A stretch of 64,000 nucleotides of DNA, taken from Winogradskyella eximia (GTDB taxonomy: Bacteria > Bacteroidota > Bacteroidia > Flavobacteriales > Flavobacteriaceae). This document shows positions 1 to 7,236 of this stretch, piece after piece. Position 1 is the first letter of the stretch. Each line of letters opens with the position of its first letter. The notes beneath the pieces are model-generated. The model had not been told where the DNA came from. It saw only the letters and a program-made list of their open reading frames with translations, and ran no database searches. The stretch spans positions 1 through 64,000 of the forward strand of contig NZ_QRDV01000005.1 in NCBI RefSeq assembly GCF_003386165.1, in the 5' to 3' direction. A program made the position numbers and the translations under genes.

Positions 1-110
1 CACACGCTAAAAGAGCTGCAAAAAGTGCAATTAATTTATACAACGAAATAAGATTACATTTATCTTTAGACTATAAAACACCTAATATGGTATATAAATT
101 ATCAGCGTAA
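1..110 (+). CDS. IS3-family transposase, C-terminal fragment (runs off the left edge)
   Basis: The frame beginning at base 3 is open from the window edge to a TAA at 108-110 and encodes 35 residues. They include LYNEIRLHLSLDYKTPNMVY, which matches the end of the DDE integrase core of IS3-family OrfB proteins (general form YN..RPH.SL.YKTP). The protein would mediate transposition of its own element. Only the last part is visible, so whether the element is intact upstream cannot be judged. It borders the array of small genes downstream. The family call rests on the motif and is fairly secure; the subgroup is not determined. Confidence 0.8.
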   Translation, partial: HAKRAAKSAINLYNEIRLHLSLDYKTPNMVYKLSA

Positions 111-149
111 ATTCAATTTTAACCTGTAGCCATATTTCAGGACTAGACA
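1..149 (+). mobile_element. Right end of an IS3-family insertion sequence
   Basis: The transposase fragment ends at 110, and 39 bp later the sequence reads CAGGACTAGACA, ending in CA at 148-149. IS3-family terminal inverted repeats characteristically run TG...CA, so 149 is a plausible outer end. The left end lies outside the window, so the matching repeat and target duplication cannot be checked. The boundary is an inference. Confidence 0.5.
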
Positions 150-193
150 TTAAAAAAATTAAGTTTCATAACATAATTCAGATTAAATGATTG

Positions 194-201
194 TAACTTT
201 G
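194..201 (+). promoter_or_regulatory. Putative Bacteroidota -7 box (TAACTTTG)
   Basis: An exact match to the TAnnTTTG consensus lies 11 bp before the first in-frame ATG of the Fic gene. Transcription would start near 208, leaving almost no leader for the ATG at 212 and about 20 nt for the ATG at 227. No convincing -33 TTTG is seen. Confidence 0.4.
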
Positions 202-211
202 ATAATATCAA

Positions 212-1180
212 ATGATAGTATCAAAAATGAAACCACCTTACGAAATAACATCTTCTATTTTAAAATTAATAACTTCTATTTCAGAGAAAATAGGAGAAGT
301 AAATGCTAATTTATTAAACAGACCTTCACCTAAATTGAGAAAACAGAATAGAATCAAAACTATTCATTCTTCGTTAAAAATAGAAGGAAACACACTTACA
401 GAGGAACAAATTACTGCACTTCTTGAAAACAAAAGAGTTATTGGACCTAAAAAAGATGTTCTTGAAGTTTTAAATGCAATCAAAATCTATGAAAATTTGG
501 AAGATTACAATCCTTCTAATGAAAAATCTTTTTTAAAAGCACATCAAAACTTAATGGAAGGTTTAATCGAAAATTCTGGAAAATATAGAAATCAAAGTGT
601 CGGAATTGTAAAAGGCTCTAAAGTTGAGCATTTAGCACCACCATTTGAAAATGTGCCATACTTAATGAAAGACCTTTTTGAATATTTGAAAAAATCTGAT
701 GAAATTGAATTAATTAAAAGTTGTGTTTTTCATTACGAAATGGAATTTATACATCCATTTTTGGATGGAAATGGTAGAATGGGAAGATTATGGCAAACTT
801 TAATTTTAATGGAAAAATATCCAATATTTGAGTTTTTACCTTTTGAAACTTTAATCAGTAATGACCAAGAAAAATATTACAAAGCTTTGGCTGAAAGTGA
901 TAAATCTGGAAAGTCAACTAAGTTTATTGAATATATGCTTAACGTAATTGACATTTCAATAAGTCAATTATTAGATTTTAATAATCGGACGTTAAATGAA
1001 AAAGATAGATTAGAATATTATGTTTCATTAAATAAAACTGAATTTACAAGAAAAGATTATATGGATATTTTTAAGAATATTTCTTCTGCAACTGCGAGTA
1101 GAGATTTAAAGAAAGGAACTGAATTAAATTTATTTGAAAAAATAGGAGAAAAAAATAAAACAATTTATCGTTTAAAATAA
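212..1180 (+). CDS. Fic-domain protein with N-terminal inhibitory helix and C-terminal winged helix
   Basis: Fic proteins usually transfer AMP from ATP to target hydroxyls, and some reverse the reaction. The catalytic motif HPFLDGNGRMGR is complete at residues 181-192, with the His base and Asp/Gly/Arg nucleotide loop. An inhibitory motif of the (S/T)xxxE(G/N) type, SLKIEG, sits at residues 54-59. This is the layout of class II Fic enzymes that inhibit themselves until the Glu (E58) moves away. The last 50 residues resemble a winged helix (SSATASRDL). At 322 residues the length is normal. The ATG at 227 is an alternative start. It is the first gene of the left array and is followed by repeat copy A. 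Confidence 0.9.
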   Translation: MIVSKMKPPYEITSSILKLITSISEKIGEVNANLLNRPSPKLRKQNRIKTIHSSLKIEGNTLTEEQITALLENKRVIGPKKDVLEVLNAIKIYENLEDYNPSNEKSFLKAHQNLMEGLIENSGKYRNQSVGIVKGSKVEHLAPPFENVPYLMKDLFEYLKKSDEIELIKSCVFHYEMEFIHPFLDGNGRMGRLWQTLILMEKYPIFEFLPFETLISNDQEKYYKALAESDKSGKSTKFIEYMLNVIDISISQLLDFNNRTLNEKDRLEYYVSLNKTEFTRKDYMDIFKNISSATASRDLKKGTELNLFEKIGEKNKTIYRLK

Positions 1181-1186
1181 CTATGT

Positions 1187-1308
1187 ACAACAACGTATAT
1201 AATCCATTGCTAGTAATAGCCTACTTACGAAAATCCTCGCGGATTTTCTATTCGGTTTTTATTTGCTAAATTAGGTGCTTAACCACGCAACTAACCATAC
1301 ACAAACAC
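1187..1308 (+). repeat. Array repeat copy A (short-arm class)
   Basis: This intergenic element starts with ACAACAACGTATA six bases after the fic stop and ends with CATACACAAACAC. Its centre is a perfect hairpin, AAAATCC (1230-1236), loop TCGC, GGATTTT (1241-1247). Bases 1220-1282 align with 3328-3390 of copy D at 57 of 63 positions by hand alignment. It shares the 12-mer GAAAATCCTCGC (1229-1240) with copy C. The stem may act as a recombination or termination structure; its function is unknown. Confidence 0.75.
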
Positions 1309-1405
1309 ATAGCGCAGCAGAACTCAAATCGAAATACAATCTATTATTAAACACTAAAGTTTTAAATCAAAAAGTTATTACACAGTAATTAAAGTTATTT
1401 TTAAT

Positions 1406-1413
1406 TACGTTTG
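1406..1413 (+). promoter_or_regulatory. Putative -7 box (TACGTTTG)
   Basis: An exact TAnnTTTG match lies 42 bp before the lipoprotein ATG, giving a leader of about 35 nt. It suggests that this array gene has its own promoter and is not read only from fic. Confidence 0.4.
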
Positions 1414-1455
1414 TTTTTAAAATAATCTCAAATTAAACGATAAAAATTATTATTT

Positions 1456-2211
1456 ATGAAAAAAGTATTTTACACGTTTGCTTTATTAGCAATATCATTA
1501 ATGTCTTGTGAAAGTAGCTCTGATGATGAACCAAATATACCTGACACATCAAGTATATTACCAACTAAAGTTGATATAGTCTATTCTGATGGAGAAACTG
1601 AAACTATAGAATATACTTATAGTAATAATACACTAATAAAAGAGGAATCCTCTGATGGCTATTATACAGATTATATTTATGAAAACAATTTACTTACAGA
1701 AATTAATTACTACGATGGACCAGATGATGAAATTTTAGAATCTTACACTTACGACTCACAAGGAAGAGTATCTACAATTACAATTAATATTATAGGTGTT
1801 GGAGATTATGAATATAATCAAACTTATAGTGCAGATAATTCGGTAATCACACAATCGTCAATAACATATCCGAATACAGACCCTTCAACAATTACGATAA
1901 GCGACGGTAATATTACAAATTCTACTGAGGTAAGTTATTACACTTCTACCAATACATACGACAATAAGAATGGCATATTTAAAAATGTAGAATTAAGAGA
2001 ACAACTTGTAACAATAGACTATGAAAACAGCAATGCTTTAAACTTTACTTTAAATAATCTTTTAAGCGAAACAATAGTAGAAAATTCAACTAATCAAAGT
2101 GAAAACTATAGTTATACAATGACTTACACAAGTTTTGATTACCCAAGAACTGTTGAAGAAAATGAAGATGGAGATATTACAATGTATACTTATACCTATA
2201 ATAATGACTAA
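1456..2211 (+). CDS. Tyr/Asp-rich lipoprotein with YD-repeat-like segments
   Basis: The 251-residue protein starts with a lipoprotein signal peptide ending in LMSC (Cys18), followed by a Ser/Asp-rich linker typical of Bacteroidota lipoproteins. It should sit on a membrane facing outward. The body contains short repeating segments of the type YIYENNLLTEI, SYTYDSQGRV and MTYTSFDYPRTV. These resemble the YD repeats of RHS-like proteins, though much shorter. No catalytic motif is visible and no enzyme function is proposed. It lies inside the left array, has its own putative promoter at 1406-1413, and is followed by a terminator at 2256-2287. Confidence 0.75.
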   Translation: MKKVFYTFALLAISLMSCESSSDDEPNIPDTSSILPTKVDIVYSDGETETIEYTYSNNTLIKEESSDGYYTDYIYENNLLTEINYYDGPDDEILESYTYDSQGRVSTITINIIGVGDYEYNQTYSADNSVITQSSITYPNTDPSTITISDGNITNSTEVSYYTSTNTYDNKNGIFKNVELREQLVTIDYENSNALNFTLNNLLSETIVENSTNQSENYSYTMTYTSFDYPRTVEENEDGDITMYTYTYNND

Positions 2212-2255
2212 GATATAACGTTGTTTATTTTTTAAAAATAAATAAAAATCACAAT

Positions 2256-2287
2256 CAAAGCATACAATCTTTTCATTGTATGCTTTG
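2256..2287 (+). terminator. Hairpin terminator after the lipoprotein gene
   Basis: A perfect 13-bp stem has arms at 2256-2268 and 2275-2287 and the 6-base loop CTTTTC. It is followed by a short T-rich run and sits about 45 bp after the stop. The 316 bp between genes here contain this terminator and repeat copy C; nothing else is recognised. Confidence 0.7.
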
Positions 2288-2373
2288 TTCTTTATATCTG
2301 TAAGGAATTATGAATTGAACGTGAGATATAAACTCTAGTATTGGAATAAAATACTATAAACAAACTACTACTT

Positions 2374-2501
2374 ACAACATCGCATAAAAATAATGCGTAG
2401 ATTAGTGCTTAAACAAAGAACAGTGCTCTTTTGCTACTTCTGATTTTCCTACGGAAAATCCTCGCACACAAAACCGCACTATTCTTATACGTAACCGTTG
2501 T
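2374..2501 (+). repeat. Array repeat copy C (long-arm class)
   Basis: The 128-bp element begins ACAAC and ends GTTGT, so its ends are inverted repeats. The centre is a perfect hairpin, GATTTTCC (2442-2449), loop TAC, GGAAAATC (2453-2460). The flanks also pair imperfectly: left AGTGCTCTTTTG with the complement of right CAAAACCGCACT. Bases 2453-2472 match copy E at 18 of 20 positions, and 2454-2465 equal a 12-mer in copy A. The whole unit can fold as one long imperfect stem. Confidence 0.7.
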
Positions 2502-2527
2502 GCTTCATTAAAATCAACCGCTAACCA

Positions 2528-3286
2528 ATGATAAAATTCTTTAGAAAAATCCGCCAAAAAATGCTGACTGAAAACAAATTCAGTAAGTATTTGATTTATG
2601 CTATTGGAGAAATAATTCTTGTGGTTATCGGAATTTTGATTGCATTGCAATTGAATAATTATAATGATGCCTTAAATAAAAATGATTTTGAACAAAAGGC
2701 ACTTCTTAATCTTAAACTGGATTTTGAGTACAATCAATCAGAATTAAATAAATCTATTGCAGAACTAAAAGAAATTAAAAAAAATAGTTTCATAATTCTT
2801 GATAATACAGGTAGTAAATATCAAGCTTCATTCGATATCGATAGTTTACTGCAATCGGTTGGAAACGTTCCAAAATACTATCCTCAAAATGGGTTTTTAT
2901 TGGATTTGATTAACTCGGGTAATCTCGGTATAATAAAAAACGATATTTTACGGAATAAACTTTCTTCTTGGTTACCAACACTTGAAACATTAAAAGACAG
3001 AGAGAAATCAGTAATTGATTTTTCTGATGACTTTATTAGATACATTATTAAAAATGGCAGTTGGTTAAATTCTGATGAAAAAACCAATGACGAAGAAATT
3101 ACTAAAATAAGATTTCCTAAATCAGGATTTGAAATAAACAATAATGATCTACTCAAAAACATTGAATTCGAAAATATCGTTGAAAACCTGATTGTATATA
3201 AATCATTATTACTTGATAGACACGAAAAATGTATTGAACTGAATAAGGAAATAATTAATCTCTTGGAAACCGAAATTAAAAAATAA
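2528..3286 (+). CDS. DUF6090 family membrane-anchored protein
   Basis: The N-terminus (MIKFFRKIRQKMLTENKF, then KYLIYAIGEI and a hydrophobic helix LVVIGILIALQLNNYND) is the signature of DUF6090 proteins, which are abundant in Flavobacteriia. One membrane helix at about residues 22-42 is followed by about 200 residues that are mostly helical and charged, probably outside the cytoplasm. The role of the family is unknown. The 252-residue length is typical. It begins 26 bp after repeat copy C and is followed within 8 bp by copy D, so it fits the one-gene-one-repeat pattern of the array. Confidence 0.85.
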   Translation: MIKFFRKIRQKMLTENKFSKYLIYAIGEIILVVIGILIALQLNNYNDALNKNDFEQKALLNLKLDFEYNQSELNKSIAELKEIKKNSFIILDNTGSKYQASFDIDSLLQSVGNVPKYYPQNGFLLDLINSGNLGIIKNDILRNKLSSWLPTLETLKDREKSVIDFSDDFIRYIIKNGSWLNSDEKTNDEEITKIRFPKSGFEINNNDLLKNIEFENIVENLIVYKSLLLDRHEKCIELNKEIINLLETEIKK

Positions 3287-3293
3287 CGAAAGC

Positions 3294-3404
3294 ACAACAA
3301 CGTATAAAATTAATTGCTTGGTACGAACCTGCTTACAAAAATCCTTTCGGATTTTCTATTCGGTTTGTATTTGCTAAATTAGGTGCGTAAACATACACAA
3401 ACAC
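3294..3404 (+). repeat. Array repeat copy D (short-arm class)
   Basis: It starts ACAACAACGTATAAAA and ends CATACACAAACAC, as copy A does. The central hairpin is AAAATCC (3338-3344), loop TTTC, GGATTTT (3349-3355). The loop differs from copy A while the stem is conserved, which suggests selection on the structure. Bases 3328-3390 match copy A at 57 of 63 positions. Copy D is about 11 bp shorter because it lacks the stretch CCACGCAACTA near the right end. Confidence 0.75.
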
Positions 3405-3418
3405 TTTAGTTATAATTT

Positions 3419-3877
3419 ATGAAAAAAGTTGGAAATATTATTTTGATTTGTGTTCTGATATTTTTGGTGGGTTTGTTCGTTCGTCCTGAAAAAGTTATAT
3501 ATGAACCAAAAATAATTGGACAAGTAGTTGACCAAAATGGAAACCCAATTCAAAACGCAACAGTCGAGCGAATTGAGAAAAATGAAATAAAGAATAGGGA
3601 AATTAGATATTATGAAGACGAGGAATTGAAATCACAAATCATAAAAACTGATATAAATGGTAATTTTATACTTACCGAAAAATCTAAAATTTATTGGTTG
3701 CATACACCTATTGATTTGCCATTTGTTTGGTGTTACGCAAATTTTAAGGTTTCAAAAGAAGGATATGAAACCTATAAAACGGAATATAATGCAGAGAAAA
3801 ATAGTAAATTCAATGAAAACCTAAATGGCTGCAAAGACATTGAATTTAATCCAAGAATAAAATTAAAAAAACTATAA
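3419..3877 (+). CDS. Membrane-anchored carboxypeptidase-regulatory-like domain protein
   Basis: The protein has 152 residues. An N-terminal hydrophobic helix (about residues 5-22) serves as anchor or signal. It is followed by a beta-rich domain opening IIGQVVDQNGNPIQNATVER, the recognisable start of carboxypeptidase-regulatory-like (transthyretin-like) folds. FKVSKEGYETYKTEYN near the end is the usual last-strand motif of that fold. It has no peptidase residues, so a structural or binding role outside the cytoplasm is inferred. It lies between repeat copies D and E, 14 bp after the former and 3 bp before the latter. Confidence 0.75.
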   Translation: MKKVGNIILICVLIFLVGLFVRPEKVIYEPKIIGQVVDQNGNPIQNATVERIEKNEIKNREIRYYEDEELKSQIIKTDINGNFILTEKSKIYWLHTPIDLPFVWCYANFKVSKEGYETYKTEYNAEKNSKFNENLNGCKDIEFNPRIKLKKL

Positions 3878-3880
3878 CTA

Positions 3881-4005
3881 ACACAGTATATAAAAATTGC
3901 TGTTTTAGAATAACCAATGTGAGTTGCTTTGTTTGCTTGCATCCGATTTCCCTTCGGAAAACCCTCGCACGCAAACCCACAACTTTCCATATACAAACAC
4001 GATGT
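3881..4005 (+). repeat. Array repeat copy E (long-arm class)
   Basis: The element begins ACACAGTATATAAAAATTGC and ends ATATACAAACACGATGT. The outer arms GTATAT (3886-3891) and ATATAC (3989-3994) are exact complements. The inner arms GTTTGCTTGC and GCACGCAAAC pair with one mismatch. The centre TTTCC-CTTC-GGAAA is a short hairpin. Bases 3956-3975 match copy C at 18 of 20 positions. Only three bases separate it from the preceding stop codon. Confidence 0.7.
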
Positions 4006-4064
4006 AACACATTTAACCTAAACCGAAAAACAACCTTAAATTTCACCAAAATCACAATTTGAAT

Positions 4065-4427
4065 ATGAAAAAAATTAAATTGACACGTGAAAGCGTTGCA
4101 ATGGGTGATGATATCGATGCACCTCATGTTTTGGAAATTGTAATAGAACCAAATTGGACAATTATTGAAATTTTAAAATATATTTCCAATATTGATTATC
4201 TGCCGAGAATAAGTGGAGGAAGAGCAACTTGGAGTGTAGCCATTAATGAACCAATAGCTGTTTTTACACAAGAAACCCCAGAAGAACCATTATTAATTTG
4301 CCTTCCTGATTATCCTTATCACGGAATGAGCCGTTTCGTTGAGTTTGAACATATCCACTTTAACTATCACGCACAAAAAAAAGCGAGTGAAGTATTTGAG
4401 GTTTTATCAAGATTTCGAATAAAATAA
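4065..4427 (+). CDS. Unknown 120-residue protein of the array
   Basis: I do not recognise the family. The ATG at 4065 is chosen over a TTG two codons upstream. No signal peptide or membrane segment is present, so it is probably cytoplasmic. Visible features are MGDDIDAPH near the N-terminus, a Trp-containing stretch SGGRATWSVAINEPIAVF and the segment HIHFNYHAQKK near the end. Size and composition would suit a small immunity or antitoxin-like protein, but nothing in the sequence proves this. It is the only gene between repeat copies E and F. Confidence 0.65.
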   Translation: MKKIKLTRESVAMGDDIDAPHVLEIVIEPNWTIIEILKYISNIDYLPRISGGRATWSVAINEPIAVFTQETPEEPLLICLPDYPYHGMSRFVEFEHIHFNYHAQKKASEVFEVLSRFRIK

Positions 4428-4430
4428 AAA

Positions 4431-4488
4431 CGTGTTACAACACCATGAATAATTAACTGCTCAACCACTCCCAACTTACATACACGTA
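4431..4488 (+). repeat. Array repeat copy F (degenerate or minimal)
   Basis: A shorter element with exact outer arms ACGTGT (4431-4436) and ACACGT (4483-4488), containing ACAACACCATGAATAATT. It recalls the left end of copies A and D (ACAACAACGTATATAAT) and their right end CATACAC. The central AAAATCC hairpin is missing. It is the last recognisable copy to the right. Confidence 0.5.
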
Positions 4489-4510
4489 GTTCATTTAAGA
4501 AACAAACCAA

Positions 4511-4978
4511 ATGATTGAATTAATACTATCGACTTTAGCAGAATTTGGACTCATTCGCGAAGATTATAAACATCAAAAGCAAATAAGTAAAAAGGAAAAA
4601 GAAGACGGAATTAAAAGACCTATTCAAAAATATTTTCTCCAACCAAGTGTCTTAATATTAATTGCTGTTGTAGTCATTGGAAGTTTAAGTGCCATTCTGT
4701 TTTTTACTTACCAAAAAACATCCGTTTTTCCAGAAAAGACGAAAAAAGAAATATCAGAAATGAAAGACAGAATGGAAAATTGGAATAAAAACTTAGGGCA
4801 ATACCCAACAGAACTGAATGAATTAATCGGTAATAATCCTTTAAGACAAGATTGGAAAAAAGACGCTTGGAATCGAGAATATAAATTTATGATTACCAAA
4901 AATGGAAAAGGTTTTTTAATCACTTCTGCTGGCTCAGACGGAAAATTTGGAACCAAAGATGATATTACCTCAGAATAA
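4511..4978 (+). CDS. Membrane protein with GspG-like C-terminal domain
   Basis: The protein has 155 residues. About 45 charged N-terminal residues are followed by one membrane helix (about 47-67), then helix-rich sequence containing LGQYPTELNELIGN and DAWNREYKFM. It ends with GFLITSAGSDGKFGTKDDI. That last segment closely resembles the calcium-binding C-terminal loop of type II secretion major pseudopilins (GspG). The prepilin peptidase motif expected before a pseudopilin helix is absent and the cytoplasmic N-terminus is long, so it is not a normal pilin. It is the last gene of the array, with no recognisable repeat after it. Confidence 0.7.
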   Translation: MIELILSTLAEFGLIREDYKHQKQISKKEKEDGIKRPIQKYFLQPSVLILIAVVVIGSLSAILFFTYQKTSVFPEKTKKEISEMKDRMENWNKNLGQYPTELNELIGNNPLRQDWKKDAWNREYKFMITKNGKGFLITSAGSDGKFGTKDDITSE

Positions 4979-5099
4979 AATTATAGGTATAAAAAAGAAC
5001 TCTTTTGGGGACAAAATATTAAACTATATGAGGTTTCAAATTATAGCGGCAGGAATACGACCTTTATAGTTACATTTACATAAATTTATATCGCAGTAT

Positions 5100-6047
5100 A
5101 TGAGACTATTTTTATGGCTTACATTTTCAGTTTTACTTTTTGGTTGCTCTAGTGACTATGAAAAGTATAAAGAAACACCTGATTATATTCTGAATGCAAC
5201 AGGTAAAAATGAATCGTATTATAAAGCCTACGATGAAACTTTAAAGTTATGGAATGTTGATTTTGAAGAATTATATATTCCAACAACTAATGGTATTGCT
5301 CATGTCATTGTAAGTGGTCCTAAAAATGGAGAATCTTTAATTTTACTTCATGGAATGAATGCGAGTTCTACTATGTGGTATCCAAATATTGATGCACTAA
5401 CCAAAACACATCGCGTGTTTGCTATTGATTTTATTTTAGAACCAGGAAAATCTTATCTGTACAATGATATTGAAAATGTAGAAAATATTACAGCTTGGTA
5501 TAACGAAGTTTTATTTGTTTTAAAATTAGATAGCTATCATATTGTTGGCGCTTCTCGAGGAGGATGGTTGGCGGTTCACTTAGCCTTAAAAAATCCTAAA
5601 AAGATAAAAAGCTTGGTGTTATTAAGTCCTGCTCAAACTTTCACATGGATTAAACCTAGCACAGATTTACTTAAAAATATAATAGCGTTATTTTCTTCAA
5701 AAGAAAAACAAATAGAGCAAAGTTTAGAAACCTTGTCTAGTAATCCTACTAAGATTAACGATGTCTATTTAAGACAATACAAAATTGCAACAGAAATAGA
5801 CTCTATAAATAAATTCATGGCTAGTATGCAACCTTTTACAACAAAGGAATTAAAGTCTTTACAAATGCCTGTTTTGGTTTTAATTGGTGATGACGATATG
5901 ATTAATGAAAAACGAACCGTTGAAATTGCCAATACGCTACCAAACGGTAAGGGTGAAGTGATACAAAATGCAGGTCATTTTTTAACCATTGACCAAGCAG
6001 AAAGCGTGAATAAAAAAACACTAGATTTTTTAAAACAGAATCAATAA
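5100..6047 (+). CDS. Alpha/beta hydrolase lipoprotein
   Basis: The signal peptide ends at LFGC (Cys16), so the enzyme is probably lipid-anchored outside the inner membrane. The fold signature is complete: oxyanion HG at residues 84-85, nucleophile elbow GASRGG with Ser152, an Asp in IGDDDMI near 263 and a His in AGHF near 291. The 315-residue length is normal. The substrate cannot be predicted beyond an ester, amide or similar bond. It stands alone, 99 bp before lplA, and marks the return to ordinary chromosomal genes after the array. Confidence 0.85.
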   Translation: MRLFLWLTFSVLLFGCSSDYEKYKETPDYILNATGKNESYYKAYDETLKLWNVDFEELYIPTTNGIAHVIVSGPKNGESLILLHGMNASSTMWYPNIDALTKTHRVFAIDFILEPGKSYLYNDIENVENITAWYNEVLFVLKLDSYHIVGASRGGWLAVHLALKNPKKIKSLVLLSPAQTFTWIKPSTDLLKNIIALFSSKEKQIEQSLETLSSNPTKINDVYLRQYKIATEIDSINKFMASMQPFTTKELKSLQMPVLVLIGDDDMINEKRTVEIANTLPNGKGEVIQNAGHFLTIDQAESVNKKTLDFLKQNQ

Positions 6048-6113
6048 TACTTGCTCTGCTATTTTCATCTTTGTTTGTGCTATATTTTGCTTAATCTTCC
6101 TTCACAATTTCTT

Positions 6114-6121
6114 TATCTTTG
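6114..6121 (+). promoter_or_regulatory. Putative -7 box (TATCTTTG) for lplA
   Basis: An exact TAnnTTTG match lies 25 bp before the lplA ATG, predicting a leader of about 18 nt. A TTTG at 6086-6089 could be a loosely spaced -33 element. Confidence 0.45.
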
Positions 6122-6146
6122 TTAGCTCTTAAACTAAACAAAGCTT

Positions 6147-7145
6147 ATGATTTTTATAGATAATGAAGGTAACACCAATCCTAAATTAAACTTAGCATTA
6201 GAAGAGTATGCTTTAAGACATTTTGATGCTTCTACAGATTATTTATTGTTCTACATCAATGAACCTTCAATTATCATTGGGCGTAATCAAAACACATTAG
6301 AAGAAATTAACCAAGAATATATAGACGAAAATAACATCCACGTGGTAAGACGCGTTTCTGGAGGTGGAGCTGTTTACCATGACTTAGGGAACTTAAACTT
6401 TAGTTTCATCACCAATCACGATGGCAAGAGCATCAGCAACTTTAAAAAATTTACAGCACCAGTGATTAAAGTATTGAATGATATGGGTGTTTTTGCAGAA
6501 CTTAAAGGACGCAATGACATCTTGGTAGATGAAAAAAAAATCTCTGGTACTGCTCAATTTTCTACAGGAAAACGCATGATAAGTCATGGCACTTTATTGT
6601 TTGATACAGACATGAGTGAAGTCGCAAAAGCACTTCAGGTTAAAATGAGTAAAATACAATCTAAAGGTCATAAATCTGTTAGAAGTCGTGTGGCAAATAT
6701 CAGCGATTTTTTAAAGACGCCTATCTCAATGGCAGACTTTAAAAAGGAATTACTCACTGGTTTATATGAAGCTAGCGAACCATTTGAAACTCATAAATTA
6801 TCGGAAGCAGAATGGAAAGCAGTACACGAATTGAAAGCCGAAAAATATGATTTATGGGATTGGAATTTTGGACGTTCACCAAAATTTAATATTCAACGTA
6901 ATAAACGTTTTCCTATAGGCGAAATTGATCTTCGTATTTTTGTTGAGAAAGGCCATATTTCAGACTTTAAAGTCTTTGGTGATTTCTTTGGAAGGCAACC
7001 CGTTTCAGATATAGAAAATCTTCTTATTGGTGTGCCTTATGATAAACATGAAATTAGTAACAAACTGAAAGACATTTCGGTTGAAGATTATTTTGGAACT
7101 ATAGACAAATCAGATTTTATAAACCTTGTTTATGGGAATGATTAG
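6147..7145 (+). CDS. lplA: Lipoate-protein ligase A
   Basis: LplA activates free lipoate with ATP and attaches it to the lysine of E2 subunits and GcvH in the cytoplasm. The lipoate-binding motif RRVSGGGAVYHD is at residues 68-79, GRNQN at 45-49, and the catalytic Lys region DEKKISGTAQF follows near 130. The protein has 332 residues and includes the C-terminal accessory domain, so it matches the full two-domain enzyme, not LipB or LplA2-only forms. It has its own promoter candidate at 6114 and does not look operonic. Confidence 0.93.
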   Translation: MIFIDNEGNTNPKLNLALEEYALRHFDASTDYLLFYINEPSIIIGRNQNTLEEINQEYIDENNIHVVRRVSGGGAVYHDLGNLNFSFITNHDGKSISNFKKFTAPVIKVLNDMGVFAELKGRNDILVDEKKISGTAQFSTGKRMISHGTLLFDTDMSEVAKALQVKMSKIQSKGHKSVRSRVANISDFLKTPISMADFKKELLTGLYEASEPFETHKLSEAEWKAVHELKAEKYDLWDWNFGRSPKFNIQRNKRFPIGEIDLRIFVEKGHISDFKVFGDFFGRQPVSDIENLLIGVPYDKHEISNKLKDISVEDYFGTIDKSDFINLVYGND

Positions 7146-7236
7146 TATTATATACAATGTACAATTCAAGACTGTAGTATAATCTTGAAAAAAATATTAT
7201 TTTAAAAAGTTACTTTTAAAGCTTTAAACCTCAAAA

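Noticed and set aside
2374-2501. Canonical integron attC site
   Set aside because: The ends ACAAC and GTTGTGC do not satisfy RYYYAAC and GTTRRRY, and no integron integrase is in the window. Only the overall architecture is similar.
2402-2650. 82-residue minus-strand reading frame over repeat C
   Set aside because: It runs through the repeat and the start of the DUF6090 gene and has no recognisable protein features.
3772-4127. Two minus-strand reading frames (74 and 93 residues) over repeat E
   Set aside because: They arise from the repeat arms and antisense of the flanking genes; no start context or family support.
1187-4488. CRISPR array
   Set aside because: The repeats are long, imperfect, unevenly spaced by whole genes, and have no short unique spacers.
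7160-7192. Terminator after lplA
   Set aside because: A 7-bp inverted repeat (TTCAAGA/TCTTGAA) is followed by A, not T, on the coding strand, and the stem is weak.
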